Assembly (NCBI GenBank): GCA_022376925.1
Contig: JAIOJX010000002.1
Location: 134,488,831 to 134,552,830, forward strand
DNA length: 64,000 nt
Direction: 5' to 3'
Origin: Tragulus kanchil
Lineage: Eukaryota; Chordata; Mammalia; Artiodactyla; Tragulidae
Part shown: positions 1 through 10,510 of the stretch, one piece after another
How the letters are laid out: every line of letters begins with the position of its first letter
Position numbering within the stretch: position 1 is the first letter of the stretch
Made by a program: the position numbers and the translations under genes
The notes under the pieces: generated by a model
Told to the model about the DNA's origin: nothing
Seen by the model: the letters and a program-made list of their open reading frames with translations, nothing else
Database searches by the model: none

Positions 1-105
1 AGCCTCCCTTTGTCCTGGTTGCCTCGTTCCTCCCTCACTTCTAAAGTAGTGTTGCCTAGACAGCATGATGCCCAGTGAAATCTGAAGTTGGGATAAACAA
101 AGAAC

Positions 106-420
106 TCATGTCCATTGACACAGTGATACCACCCAACCATCTCATCGTCTGTAGTTCCCTCCTCCTTCTGCCTTCTATTTTTTCCAGCATCAGGGTCCTT
201 TGTAATGAATTGTCTCTTTGCATTAGGTGGACACAGTATTGGAGCTTCAGCTTCAGCATCAGCCCTTCCAGTGAATATTCAGGGTTAATTTCCTTTAGGA
301 TTGACCGGTTTGATCTCCTTGGGATCCGAGGGACTCTCAAGAGTCTTCTCCAACACTGCAGTTCAAAGGTATCAATTCTTCGGCACTCAGATTCTTCATG
401 GTTCAACTCTCACATCCACT
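106..420 (-). mobile_element. BovB (RTE) LINE fragment, ORF2 C-terminal end
   Basis: Read on the minus strand this encodes a stretch typical of the BovB reverse-transcriptase C-terminus (WRRLLRVP, then SILKEINPEYSLEGLMLKLKLQY, then EGRRRR and MRWLGGITVSMDMS). Only the last ~110 codons remain, so it is a 5'-truncated dead copy. It appears to interrupt a MIR-like relic that resumes at 421. Confidence 0.9.
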
Positions 421-520
421 AAATGTTAATATTAAATGAATTAATATGGGTTAAAATACTCAGAAGAGGGCCTAGCATATAGCGAGTGTTTCATACCTAT
501 CAGTTGTTGTTAGTACTCAC
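421..520 (+). mobile_element. MIR-like SINE 3' part
   Basis: The order of words (ctagcatatagcgagtg followed by a gttgttgttag tail) resembles the 3' half of MIR. It is diverged, so L2-related sequence is an alternative. Confidence 0.4.
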
Positions 521-1099
521 AATATGTTTGGGATATGAAGGTTGGGGAACCTTCACTTAAAAGGCACTTTCTCTCCTTAAATGATAAAATCTCCCCTAAC
601 AAAGAAGGGGGAACAGATGGAGATAATCTGAGAGGCCTCAAAGATCCTTAAAGCCAGGCTGTTGAAGAAAGGCAACATCTTCCGTCTCTCTCTTCTCTTG
701 AAGACGGTTAGTTTCTAGCTTGCCTGGTGCTTCTTTCCCCTTCGGTTTTCTACAATTTGTTTCTTTGCACTGGGCCTGTTTTTTCTTTTCTTTTTTCTTT
801 TTAAATAGCACAGCTTGGAATCCTGCTTGCTAACTTGCTGCCTGGGTGTGGGACAACGCGGAACACTTCCATTTAGAGAAGTAGCCGGTCCTGGAATGCG
901 GGTGCAGGGCTGCCAGATGGACTCCAGGGCCCAGCTGCCCAGGAATGCACTGGGCAGCTTGGGCAGAGTGGGGCTTCGTGTCTGTGAAACTTCTCCTCGC
1001 TTCTTATTCCTTCATCTCTATTTGCAAAATAAAATAAAACACATGCCTGATTATATTTCCAAACAGTGCAGTGCTTTTCCACATATATTCACATGAAGA
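521..1099. other. No recognised gene or repeat
   Basis: Pyrimidine-rich stretch near 780-800 (ctttt repeats), otherwise unremarkable single-copy-looking DNA. Short open frames here (up to 93 codons) have no recognisable protein features. Confidence 0.5.
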
Positions 1100-1279
1100 A
1101 AGCCTCCCTTTTGTCCTGGTTGCCTCGTTCCCCTCCCCTCACTTCTAAAGTAGTGTTGCCTAGACAGCATGATGCCCAGTGAAATCTGAAGTTGGGATAA
1201 ACAAAGAATAACTTTGTATAAGTATGTCCCTAATATTGCATAGGACAAACTTTTTTAAAAAATTTATTTTTAAAACTTT

Positions 1280-1395
1280 TTTGGAGAAGGAAATGGCCAC
1301 CCACTCCAGTATTCTTGTCTGGAGAATCCCCTAAACAGAGGAACCCGGCAGGGCTCTACTCCACGGAGTCACAAACACGACTAAGCCCCTGAGCA
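1280..1395 (+). mobile_element. Bov-A SINE fragment nested in L1
   Basis: Contains the Bov-A body (gagaaggaaatggccaccc, actccagtattcttg, gagaatcccc) without the tRNA-like head. Confidence 0.85.
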
Positions 1396-1457
1396 CATAT
1401 ACCCACATGAACTCATACCATCTGTGTCAGTCCTCAAAAAAAACAAAACCCTTTTTG

Positions 1458-1655
1458 TCTTGCATTGGTGTATAAATCTGCCTGCAATGCAGGAGACCCC
1501 AGTTTGATCCCTGAGTTGAGAAGATCCCCTGGAGGAGGGCATGGCCACCCACTCAGGTAGTCTTGCCAGGAGAATTCCGTGGGAGCCTGGCGGGCTACAG
1601 TTCATGGGGTCTCAAAGTGTCAGACACAACTGAGCGACTAATACTTTTGCTTTCA
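1458..1655 (+). mobile_element. Bov-tA SINE nested in L1
   Basis: tRNA-Glu-like head (aaatctgcctgcaatgcag, gtttgatccctgag) followed by the Bov-A body and the usual ending gacacaactgagcgact. Confidence 0.88.
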
Positions 1656-1959
1656 CTTCACATAACTGATTAACAAGGTTGTGATAGTTTCAGGTGAACA
1701 GCGAAAGGACTCAGCCATACACACCCATGTATCCATTCTCCCTTCAAATCCCCTCCCATCCAGGCTGCCACATAACATTGAGCAGAGTTCCATGTGCTGT
1801 ACAGTAGGTCCTTGTTGGTGATCCTTGTTAAATATAGCTATGTGTACATGTAGGACAAACTTTTTATTTGCCAAGTTTGACAACCCAGAGCCTCCCCTGT
1901 TATCAGTTTCCTGTGTTTCTTTCTAGTAATTTTCCAGGCTTGTGTAACCCACACAGACT

Positions 1960-2056
1960 TAGGTGGACTCACTGTGGGGGTAATTCCCAGCAACTGGAAC
2001 AGTACCTGGCGTGTTGTAAGTGCTTAAAAAATACTGGTTGAGTGAATGACTGAATG
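1960..2056 (+). mobile_element. MIR/L2-like 3' end
   Basis: Words such as acagtacctggcgtgttg and aagtgcttaaaaaatactgg ending in gaatgactgaatg match the common MIR/L2 3' pattern. Family assignment is uncertain. Confidence 0.4.
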
Positions 2057-2199
2057 TACTCACTCGGTTTCCTTTACACAGTTGAACCTATAATACCATT
2101 TTACATTGCTTTTCCTCATGGGATTGATAGATAGAGCTGCTTCAGTTATTTTTAAGAGTTTCATAGTATTGTCTTTGGTAACTACTACTGTCCTTGACT

Positions 2200-2390
2200 G
2201 GGCCTCCCAGGTGGCCTTACTGGTAAAGAATCCATCTGCCCATGCAGGAGACGTAGGAGACTCGGGTTTGATCCCTGGATTGGGAAGATCCCCTGGGAGG
2301 GCATGGCAGCCCACTCCAATATTCCTGCCTGGAGAATCCCATGGAGAGAGGGGCCTGGTGGGCTATGCACACATGCATAGACCCTTGACA
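2200..2390 (+). mobile_element. Bov-tA SINE
   Basis: Head from cctcccaggtggccttactgg through gggtttgatccctggattgg, then Bov-A body to 2365. ccttgac flanks both ends (2193-2199 and about 2383-2390), a possible short target duplication. Its 3' half recurs at 3431-3529 because the duplication starts inside it. Confidence 0.88.
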
Positions 2391-2532
2391 GTGGACATTG
2401 GTATTGTTGACAGTCTCCCGCTACTACAAACAATACGGTAATGAACGTTGCTCTGTGTAATTATCCACGTGGGTTGGATACTATGCAAGGATAGATACAG
2501 CTTTGGGCTCTCTTGAACAGAGGTACGCGCTT

Positions 2533-2776
2533 TAAAATGTGGATGGAGGGACTTCTCTGGTGGTTCAGAGGTGAAGACTCTGCTCCCCATGCAGGGGATC
2601 CAGGCTCCATCCCCGGTTGAGGAACGAGATCCCATACCCCACAACGAAAGATCCCGCATGCCTGCAAGTAGGGGATCCCACATGCCTCAGCAGGGATCTA
2701 GGATCCTGGGTGCCACAACTAAGACCAGGCACAGCCAAATAATAAGTAAATAAAATAAAGACAGAATGTGGGTGGA
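2533..2776 (+). mobile_element. tRNA-Glu-type (CHR-like) SINE
   Basis: Head gggacttctctggtggttcag with box-B-like ccatccccggttgagg, ending in A-rich aataagtaaataaaataaa. Similar flanks (aatgtggatgga and aatgtgggtgga) suggest its target duplication. Confidence 0.85.
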
Positions 2777-3038
2777 CGCTACTGAGTGTCTTTCCATAGC
2801 AGGTCTGTTTGTACTTGTGTCAGTCAGCTCCTCCCTGGATCCTCACCAGCACAAAAGAGTATCAGATTTTTTCGTTTTGCCAACCTGATCACTGGAAACC
2901 AGGCCTTTCACTGTCCCCTTCATTTGCCTTTGTTTGCCTGTGAGAGCCTTTTTATGTTTGAAAATTCTCCGTACTCTTTCTGTGAACTAACTGCCTCCTA
3001 TCTTTTGCCTGTTTCCCCCCATTTTCTTATTGATTTTT

Positions 3039-3080
3039 TTCTTTCTTTCTTTTTCTTTCTTTCTTTCTTTTTTTTTTTTG
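3039..3080 (+). repeat. (TTTC)n pyrimidine simple repeat
   Basis: ctttctttctttttctttctttc-type tract followed by a T run; its second copy is at 4178-4219. Confidence 0.9.
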
Positions 3081-3671
3081 CCAGTTTGTTGTTTTGTTGA
3101 CGCCTGGATGCTCAGACCTTGACCGCGTACTTCTGGAGCGGGTACAGCCGCTCCTGCTGCTGCTACCTTTTGGTTTTTAGGTTCTCTTCATGCTTGTTGA
3201 GCCAGCAGCACATGTTTTCTTATTGTTTTTTATTTATTAAAGAACACACCTGTGAGCGTGGCGTATGTTTCATATAGAATATGATAGTATAGAATATGAA
3301 ATTGGTTTTCTAATTGAAAAAGAAATCAGTTTATTATGGATTTCTGTTTACCCTGCAGATATGTCAACTTTCTCAGCTAGTCAGATTTATGGATCTTTCT
3401 TTCATGTAGTCTACATTTTATGTCTTGCTTTGGGGAAGATTCATGGCAGCCACTCCAATATTCCTGCCTGGAGAATCCCATGGAGAGAGGGGCCTGGTGG
3501 GCTATGCACACATGCATAGACCCTTGACAGTGGACATTGGTATTGTTGACAGTCTCCCGCTACTACAAACAATACGGTAATGAACGTTGCTCTGTGTAAT
3601 TATCCACGTGGGTTGGATACTATGCAAGGATAGATACAGCTTTGGGCTCTCTTGAACAGAGGTACGCGCTT

Positions 3672-3915
3672 TAAAATGTGGATGGAGGGACTTCTCTGGT
3701 GGTTCAGAGGTGAAGACTCTGCTCCCCATGCAGGGGATCCAGGCTCCATCCCCGGTTGAGGAACGAGATCCCATACCCCACAACGAAAGATCCCGCATGC
3801 CTGCAAGTAGGGGATCCCACATGCCTCAGCAGGGATCTAGGATCCTGGGTGCCACAACTAAGACCAGGCACAGCCAAATAATAAGTAAATAAAATAAAGA
3901 CAGAATGTGGGTGGA
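3672..3915 (+). mobile_element. tRNA-Glu-type SINE, duplicated copy
   Basis: Same as the element at 2533-2776, offset by exactly 1139 bp, carried by the tandem duplication and not an independent insertion. Confidence 0.85.
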
Positions 3916-4800
3916 CGCTACTGAGTGTCTTTCCATAGCAGGTCTGTTTGTACTTGTGTCAGTCAGCTCCTCCCTGGATCCTCACCAGCACAAAAGAGTA
4001 TCAGATTTTTTCGTTTTGCCAACCTGATCACTGGAAACCAGGCCTTTCACTGTCCCCTTCATTTGCCTTTGTTTGCCTGTGAGAGCCTTTTTATGTTTGA
4101 AAATTCTCCGTACTCTTTCTGTGAACTAACTGCCTCCTATCTTTTGCCTGTTTCCCCCCATTTTCTTATTGATTTTTTTCTTTCTTTCTTTTTCTTTCTT
4201 TCTTTCTTTTTTTTTTTTGCCAGTTTGTTGTTTTGTTGACGCCTGGATGCTCAGACCTTGACCGCGTACTTCTGGAGCGGGTACAGCCGCTCCTGCTGCT
4301 GCTACCTTTTGGTTTTTAGGTTCTCTTCATGCTTGTTGAGCCAGCAGCACATGTTTTCTTATTGTTTTTTATTTATTAAAGAACACACCTGTGAGCGTGG
4401 CGTATGTTTCATATAGAATATGATAGTATAGAATATGAAATTGGTTTTCTAATTGAAAAAGAAATCAGTTTATTATGGATTTCTGTTTACCCTGCAGATA
4501 TGTCAACTTTCTCAGCTAGTCAGATTTATGGATCTTTCTTTCATGTAGTCTACATTTTATGTCTTGCTTGGAAAGGCCTCCCCCTCAATGAGATTATAGA
4601 GCAATTCTCCCACATTTTCTTTTACTACTTTAACTTTTTTTTTGCATTTAAATCTTTAATCCATCTGGAATTTATTTTGGTTTTAGGAGGGAGGTGAGGA
4701 TCTAGCTTTATTTTCTACCAGATGGCCAGCCAGTTGTCCCAATACCATTTATTGAATAATCCATCGCTTCCCACAGAATTGAAATGCCGCCTCTATCATA

Positions 4801-5044
4801 TATTAAATTGTGGAGGAGGGATTTTGTACTCATTTTCTGAGAGCCTCCGGAGTCAGCTAGACAGCAAGGATTTTAGAAGGTTTCAGCTAAGTAGAGGCAG
4901 AGGCCCTGACCTCAAGGAGCACATAGAACCAAGGCCTGCTGTGATTCAGACAGAAACACCAGATAGAGGCCATGTGGGCAGGAGCAGAGATGGCCTGGAA
5001 GGTGGGAGGGGAAAGTGAGTTTCCAGTGGTGGCAGGGGCTTAGT
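4801..5044. other. No recognised feature
   Basis: Single-copy-looking sequence between the L1 relic and the hAT relic. Confidence 0.5.
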
Positions 5045-5105
5045 TAGAGCAAGATTTCACAGCTTTGGCACTACTGATGTTTTGGGCAGAATGCTGGGAG
5101 ACATA

Positions 5106-6175
5106 TTAGCAACCTTAGATATGTGGATGCTGCCACTCTAATAACAGAAACTGAAGAGTAACTAAAGAGCCTCTTTTTTTTTCCCCCCTTTGGCCATTTT
5201 TTTTTAATTGGTCTTTCATTTATTTATTTTCATCCATCTTTGTTCTTTGGCCTGTGTGGGCCTCCTGTTGCAGTGGCCTCTCCTGTAGCAGAGCACCAGC
5301 TCTGGGTGCATGTGCTCCAGAGCACTGGCTCATAATTGGACACACTGGTCCAGGTGCTCCGCAGCATGTGGGATCTTCCCGGGCCAGGGATCGAACTGAC
5401 GCCCCTTGCAGTGCAAGGCAGACTCTTTACCCACTGGACCACCAGGGAAGCCCAAGAGCCTCTTGATGAGATGAAGGAGGAGTCAAAATGTGACTTAAAA
5501 CTCAATATTCAAAACACTAAGATCATGGTATCAGTCCCATCACTTCATGGCAAATAGCAGGAGAAAAGGTGAGAATAGTGACAGATTTCCTCTTAGGCTC
5601 TAAAATCACTGCAGATGGTGAGTGTAGCCATGAAATTAGAAGACCATTGCTTCTTGGCAGGAAAGCTATGACAAACCTAGACAGTGTGTTGAAAAGCAAA
5701 AACATTGCTTTGCTGACAAAGGTCCTATGCATAGTCAGGGCTGTGGTCTTCCCAGTGGTCATGTGTGGATGTGAGAGCTGGACAGTAATGAAGGCAGAGG
5801 TCCAAAGAATTGATGCTTTCAAACTGTGGTGCTGGAGAAGACGCTTGAGAGTCCCTTGGAACACAAGGAGATCAAACCAGCGAATCTTAAAGGACAGCAA
5901 CCCTGAATGCTCTTTGAAAGGGCTGATGCTGAAGCTGAAGCTCCAATGCTTTGGCTACGTGAGGCGAAAAACTCTTTGGAAAAGACCCCAATGCTGGGAA
6001 ACATAGAAGGCAGAAGGAGAAGGGGATGACAGAGGATGAGATGGTTGGAGGGCATCCCTAACTCAATGGGCATGAGTTTGAGAAGGCTCTGGCAGATAGT
6101 AAAGGACAGGGAAGCCTGGCATGCTGCAGTCTGTGGAGTCGCAAAGAGTCAGTCATGACTTGGCAACCGAACAAA
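5106..6175 (+). mobile_element. BovB (RTE) LINE 3' part, inactive
   Basis: Encodes the second half of the RT and the C-terminus: LGSKITADGECSHEIRR, LLGRKAMTNLDS, VFPVVMCGCESWTV, then the WRRRLRVP and LKGLMLKLKLQ region. The RT catalytic YADD is changed (reads YVDA at about 5121-5132), a stop follows at about 5160, and a SINE interrupts it at 5165-5464. It ends in the Bov-A-like tail shared by BovB and Bov SINEs. A dead relic. Confidence 0.92.
5165..5464 (-). mobile_element. tRNA-Glu-type SINE with 11-bp target duplication
   Basis: aagagcctctt at 5165-5175 and 5454-5464 brackets a reversed SINE ending ggaccaccagggaagccc. The duplicated site is BovB coding sequence, so the SINE landed in the BovB copy. 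Confidence 0.92.
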
Positions 6176-6340
6176 TCTTTGCTGGGGGCTTTCCTGTGTA
6201 TTATAGATGTTCAGCAGCATCTCTGACCTCTGCCCCTTAGATGTCAGTATTAACCTTTTCCCCAACTTATGACAATCAGAAATGTCTCCAGGGGTTCCCA
6301 GATGGTCTCCAGTTGAGAACCACTATGTTATTAGACGCAG

Positions 6341-6886
6341 GTTGAGTAGACTCTTGATTAGATGCACGTCAAGCCCTTTCTTGTTCTAAGATTCCGTCAT
6401 CCACAATCTCAAGGATGCCAGACATCTAGGAGCCAGGAAGGAGCTGCCTTCCTATCTCACAGACCAGAGACCCTATTTCCCTTGAGGCCTCACAGAGAAT
6501 CTCCTGGGACTTGCTTGGGCTAGACTGAGCCTTTTCCCTGCGAAGTGCCCCCAGGCAAAGGGCCAGGATCCATGACTCTGAAAGCTGAGCTGGCAGATTT
6601 GTGACTTGAGGGTGTGTCAGTTTATTGTTCTAGGAGTAAAAGGGTCGTATGCTTGGGAAATTGGGGGTGGCAGATGGGGAGAGAAATTCCGTATTGAATA
6701 GGCAGGTGTGGGAGTGAGAGAGAAGAGGAAGAGAGGTGGGTGAAGTCCCTGGGGCCTGGGAGAAGGGAAAAACACAGAGGGCAACAGTGGCTGCAGAGAT
6801 TTTCTGGTTAGAATGGGGCCTGGATTAGTCCCGACAACTGCAGAGGAGAGATGGTTGTTTTTGGGAGTCGGAGATGGAGGTGGTTA
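6341..6886. other. No recognised gene or repeat
   Basis: Unremarkable sequence; nothing matches a known family on reading. Confidence 0.5.
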
Positions 6887-7105
6887 GGGACTCTCACATG
6901 GTGCAGTGGTAAAGAATCTGCCTGCCAATGCAGGAGACTCAGGAGACATGGGTTCGATCCCTGGATCGGGATGATCCCCTGGAGAAGAAAATGACAACCC
7001 ACTCCAGGATTCTTGCCTGGGAAATCCCAGAGCCTGGCAGGCCGTAGTCCATGGGGTCACAAAGAGTTGGACATGACTGAGTGACGGAGCTTGCACACAT
7101 GCACG
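6887..7105 (+). mobile_element. Bov-tA SINE
   Basis: Head aaagaatctgcctgccaatg, gggttcgatccctggatcgg, then the Bov-A body and gttggacatgactgagtgac; full-length structure. Confidence 0.92.
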
Positions 7106-7229
7106 TGGAAGTGGGTGAGAGTGACCTAAGAAGGGGGCCCACACCCATTGGGGAGCGATGGACCGGGCAGAGCGTGTGAGGAAAGTGGCCCTGGCCGATG
7201 AACCGCTTTTGCAGAGGCGTCTATGTGGA

Positions 7230-7549
7230 GCGTGTTGCTCTAAGGTGTGGCTCCAACATGGGACACAGCTTCTGATGGGAGAGAGCCAGACTCAGGATAC
7301 CTTGCTAAGAGAGGGGGTTTCCTTTTATTTCAAAACACCCCTCAGATACTCAATGGGAAAGAACCATAGAAGGAAGGTGTGCAACAAGAGGACAGTGGAG
7401 AACAGCCCAGGGTCATCTCCCTCCGCCCTTGGGGACCCACCTCCCCGTCCTCCTACGCATCATGAGGGTGCTTACTTCACACCACTAGAATATATATATC
7501 CTCAGAAGGCAGAGCACTGTGCCTATAACAGTGCTTGACATACAGGTGA
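7230..7549. other. No recognised feature
   Basis: Single-copy-looking sequence; recurs at about 8340-8650 through the duplication. A 126-codon frame spanning it shifts between copies and has no protein features. Confidence 0.5.
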
Positions 7550-7655
7550 CTTACTTTTCCCACACTGCATGACATGAAGGAATCTTAGTTCCCCGACCAG
7601 GGATTGATTTCATATCCCCTGCAGTGAAAGCATGGTGTCCTAACACTGTCCCCAG
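7550..7655 (-). mobile_element. tRNA-Glu-type SINE fragment
   Basis: Reversed head with cttagttccccgaccaggg and attgatttcatatcccctg; diverged and truncated. Confidence 0.65.
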
Positions 7656-7869
7656 CTGACTCTGAATACCCATTTGGTGGATGAACAAATCCAGACTGCA
7701 ACTCTATGTCGCTTTTTCTTTTGACTTCCTGGTTCAGGATCCAGGTTCCGTGTAGATACCTATCCATGACACAAGGTTTTCATGGTGCGGACTCTTGTGC
7801 TGTGCCCATGGCCATACTGTGCTCGACCAAGTTCTCCTGCCCTTTGAGGTTTTTTTTGATGTTTCTCCA

Positions 7870-8145
7870 TCAGACATGCCTTTGTCCATTTGGGCTGCTG
7901 CAACAGAAAACCACAGACCAGGTGGTTAAACAACAATCTGTCTGTCTCAGTTTTGGAGACTGGAAGTTCAAGATCTGGGTGCCAGCATGGTGAGGGCTCT
8001 CTGGCTGGGTCTCACACGGTGATCTTCTCATTGCTTCCCCGTCTGAGGAGAGCAGAGAGAGGGGGCAGACTCTCTGGCGTCTCTTCTTATAAATGTACGA
8101 GTGCCATTCATAGGATCATGTCAAGCCAGAATGAACCAGTATTAT
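7870..8145 (+). mobile_element. Old interspersed repeat, family not assigned
   Basis: The run from ccatttgggctgctgcaaca through ttggagactggaagttcaag to tctctggcgtctcttcttat is a pattern I recognise as widely dispersed in mammals, but I cannot name it safely. Partial copies recur at 8971-9245 and 10245-10360 through the duplications. Confidence 0.4.
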
Positions 8146-8650
8146 ATTGTTTTCTTTGTATTTATGTTTGTGGTTGACTTCTAGTTATATTAAGAGATGC
8201 TACATTTTCATTCTATTTCCTTTAAGAAATTATTATGATTAAAGTTATTAAATTATATTAAAATTTTGAATGCTTTCCCCTTTTCTTTGTATTTAGTTTG
8301 TGGTTATTCAGTTTTGTAGAGGCGTCTATGTGGGCGTGTTGCTCTAAGGTGTGGCTCCAACATGGGACACAGCTTCTGATGGGAGAGAGCCAGACTCAGG
8401 ATACCTTGCTAAGAGAGGGGTTTCCTTTATTTCAAAACACCCTCAGATACTCAATGGGAAAGAACCATAGAAGGAAGGTGTGCAACAAGAGGACAGTGGA
8501 GAACAGCCCAGGGTCATCTCCCTCCGCCCTTGGGGACCCACCTCCCCGTCCTCCTACGCATCATGAGGGTGCTTACTTCACACCACTAGAATATATATAT
8601 CCTCAGAAGGCAGAGCACTGTGCCTATAACAGTGCTTGACATACAGGTGA

Positions 8651-8756
8651 CTTACTTTTCCCACACTGCATGACATGAAGGAATCTTAGTTCCCCGACCA
8701 GGGATTGATTTCATATCCCCTGCAGTGAAAGCATGGTGTCCTAACACTGTCCCCAG
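8651..8756 (-). mobile_element. tRNA-Glu-type SINE fragment, duplicated copy
   Basis: Second copy of the fragment at 7550-7655, same 1101-bp offset. Confidence 0.65.
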
Positions 8757-9375
8757 CTGACTCTGAATACCCATTTGGTGGATGAACAAATCCAGACTGC
8801 AACTCTATGTCGCTTTTTCTTTTGACTTCCTGGTTCAGGATCCAGGTTCCGTGTAGATACCTATCCATGACACAAGGTTTTCATGGTGCGGACTCTTGTG
8901 CTGTGCCCATGGCCATACTGTGCTCGACCAAGTTCTCCTGCCCTTTGAGGTTTTTTTTGATGTTTCTCCATCAGACATGCCTTTGTCCATTTGGGCTGCT
9001 GCAACAGAAAACCACAGACCAGGTGGTTAAACAACAATCTGTCTGTCTCAGTTTTGGAGACTGGAAGTTCAAGATCTGGGTGCCAGCATGGTGAGGGCTC
9101 TCTGGCTGGGTCTCACACGGTGATCTTCTCATTGCTTCCCCGTCTGAGGAGAGCAGAGAGAGGGGGCAGACTCTCTGGCGTCTCTTCTTATAAATGTACG
9201 AGTGCCATTCATAGGATCATGTCAAGCCAGAATGAACCAGTATTATATTGTTTTCTTTGTATTTATGTTTGTGGTTGACTTCTAGTTATATTAAGAGATG
9301 CTACATTTTCATTCTATTTCCTTTAAGAAATTATTATGATTAAAGTTATTAAATTATATTAAAATTTTGAATGCT

Positions 9376-10200
9376 CATATAACAAAAAATTCACCATTTC
9401 ACCATGCAAAATGTAAAATTCAGCCGTATTTATATTTGCAGTGTTGTGCAGTCATTACCACTATCTAAATTCCAGAACATTTCCTTCACCCCCATAGGAA
9501 ATCCAAACTCATTAGCAATGATTCCCCATTTCTTCCTCCATTGGCCACTAGCAACAACTAATCTATTTTTAGTCTCTAGATTTTCATCTGTTTGAGACAT
9601 TTCACATCAATGGAATCATGCAATATGTGGTCCTTTGTGACTGGCTTCTTTTGCTTAGCTTAAAGTTTTCAAAATCCATGCATGGATCAGTATTCCTTTT
9701 TTTTTTTTTCCTCCCGCCTCTTAGTCATTATTTATTTTTCATCCATCTTTATTCATGGTGGCCTCTCTTGTTGCAGAGCACTGTCTCTGGGTGCATGCAA
9801 TCCAGAGCACTGGGTCATAATTGGATGCACTAGTCCAGCCGCTCCTTGGCACGTGGGATCCTCCTGTGCCAGGGATCGAACCGATGCCCCTTGCACTGCA
9901 AGGCGGACTCTTTACCCACTGGACCATCAGGGAAGCCCAAGTATTCCTTTTTATGGCTGAAAAATTTTCCATCCAGATCTATCACATCTTGTTGATCTGT
10001 TCAACATCTAATGGACACTTGGGTTGTTTCCACCTTTTGATTATGATGACTAATGCCACTATGAACATTCACATACAACTTTTGTGTGACTATGTTTTCA
10101 ACTCTCTTGGGTGTTTACCTATAAGTGAAATTGCTGGGCCATATGATTTACGTGCTGTGTTTAGCTTTTCCAGACCATTCCATTTAAAAAACACCAAAAG
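9376..10200 (-). mobile_element. L1 3' UTR, minus strand, with nested SINE
   Basis: Reversed L1 3' sequence: caaaaaattcaccatttcac, gacacttgggttgtttccac (on either side of a SINE) and aagtgaaattgctgggccat. 5' truncated, no coding frame. Confidence 0.75.
9689..9952 (-). mobile_element. tRNA-Glu-type SINE with 13-bp target duplication
   Basis: agtattccttttt at 9689-9701 and 9940-9952 flank a reversed SINE (ends ccatcagggaagccc), inserted into the L1 relic. Confidence 0.92.
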
Positions 10201-10510
10201 GGGCTTCCCCAGGTGGTCCAGAGGGTAAGGACACCGCCACTATGGTCTCACACGGTGATCTTCTCATTGCTTCCCCGTCTGAGGAGAGCAGAGAGAGGGG
10301 GCAGACTCTCTGGCGTCTCTTCTTATAAATGTACGAGTGCCATTCATAGGATCATGTCAAGCCAGAATGAACCAGTATTATATTGTTTTCTTTGTATTTA
10401 TGTTTGTGGTTGACTTCTAGTTATATTAAGAGATGCTACATTTTCATTCTATTTCCTTTAAGAAATTATTATGATTAAAGTTATTAAATTATATTAAAAT
10501 TTTGAATGCT

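Larger units (their letters stand above)
1..1206. repeat. ~1.1 kb direct duplication, cut by window start
   Basis: Positions 1-105 match 1100-1206 with a few indels in the first 45 bases; the match stops at about 105, where BovB sequence begins. This is the end of an upstream copy followed by a complete second copy (106-1206). It predicts that the kilobase just before the window repeats 106-1099. Confidence 0.85.
1241..1865 (-). mobile_element. L1 3'-end insertion with 15-bp target-site duplication
   Basis: taggacaaacttttt occurs at 1241-1255 and again at 1851-1865, bracketing a T-rich start and a reversed L1 3'-UTR-like stretch (about 1660-1850: spontaneous words such as gtgctgtacagtaggtcc). 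Two SINEs sit inside it. The perfect duplication and the poly-T edge indicate a 5'-truncated minus-strand L1 copy. Confidence 0.75.
2281..4569. repeat. Tandem direct duplication, unit 1139 bp
   Basis: 2281-3430 is repeated at 3431-4569. The second copy starts inside the Bov-tA SINE and has lost about a dozen bases right at the junction, then matches base for base. After 3430 and after 4569 the flanks differ. Confidence 0.95.
2060..4800 (-). mobile_element. Old L1 3' region, minus strand, internally doubled
   Basis: The left part (aaacaatacggtaatgaacgt) and the right part at 4570-4790 (tttaatccatctggaattta, cagttgtcccaataccattt) are reversed L1 3' sequence. SINEs interrupt it, and about 1.1 kb is present twice because of the 2281-4569 duplication, so the real relic is shorter than the span suggests. 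Confidence 0.55.
5045..6340. mobile_element. hAT (MER20-like) DNA transposon split by BovB
   Basis: Left piece 5045-5105 (ggcactactgatgttttggg) and right piece 6176-6340 (ctgggggctttcctgtgta, aatgtctccagggg, ending gttgagaaccactatg) join to one non-autonomous hAT-Charlie-type element. The 1.07 kb between them is BovB with a SINE inside. The subfamily name is from memory and should be taken as approximate. Confidence 0.7.
7207..9375. repeat. Tandem direct duplication, unit 1101 bp
   Basis: 7207-8274 is repeated at 8322-9375. Between them, 8275-8321 is junk that partly echoes 8149-8180 (ttttctttgtattta, gtttgtggtt). Short run-length differences (for example 4 g versus 5 g near 7313/8414) lie close to the junction; the interior is nearly identical. 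Confidence 0.95.

Noticed and set aside
5106..6175. Functional BovB reverse transcriptase
   Set aside because: 5' truncated, altered catalytic motif, internal stop and a SINE insertion.
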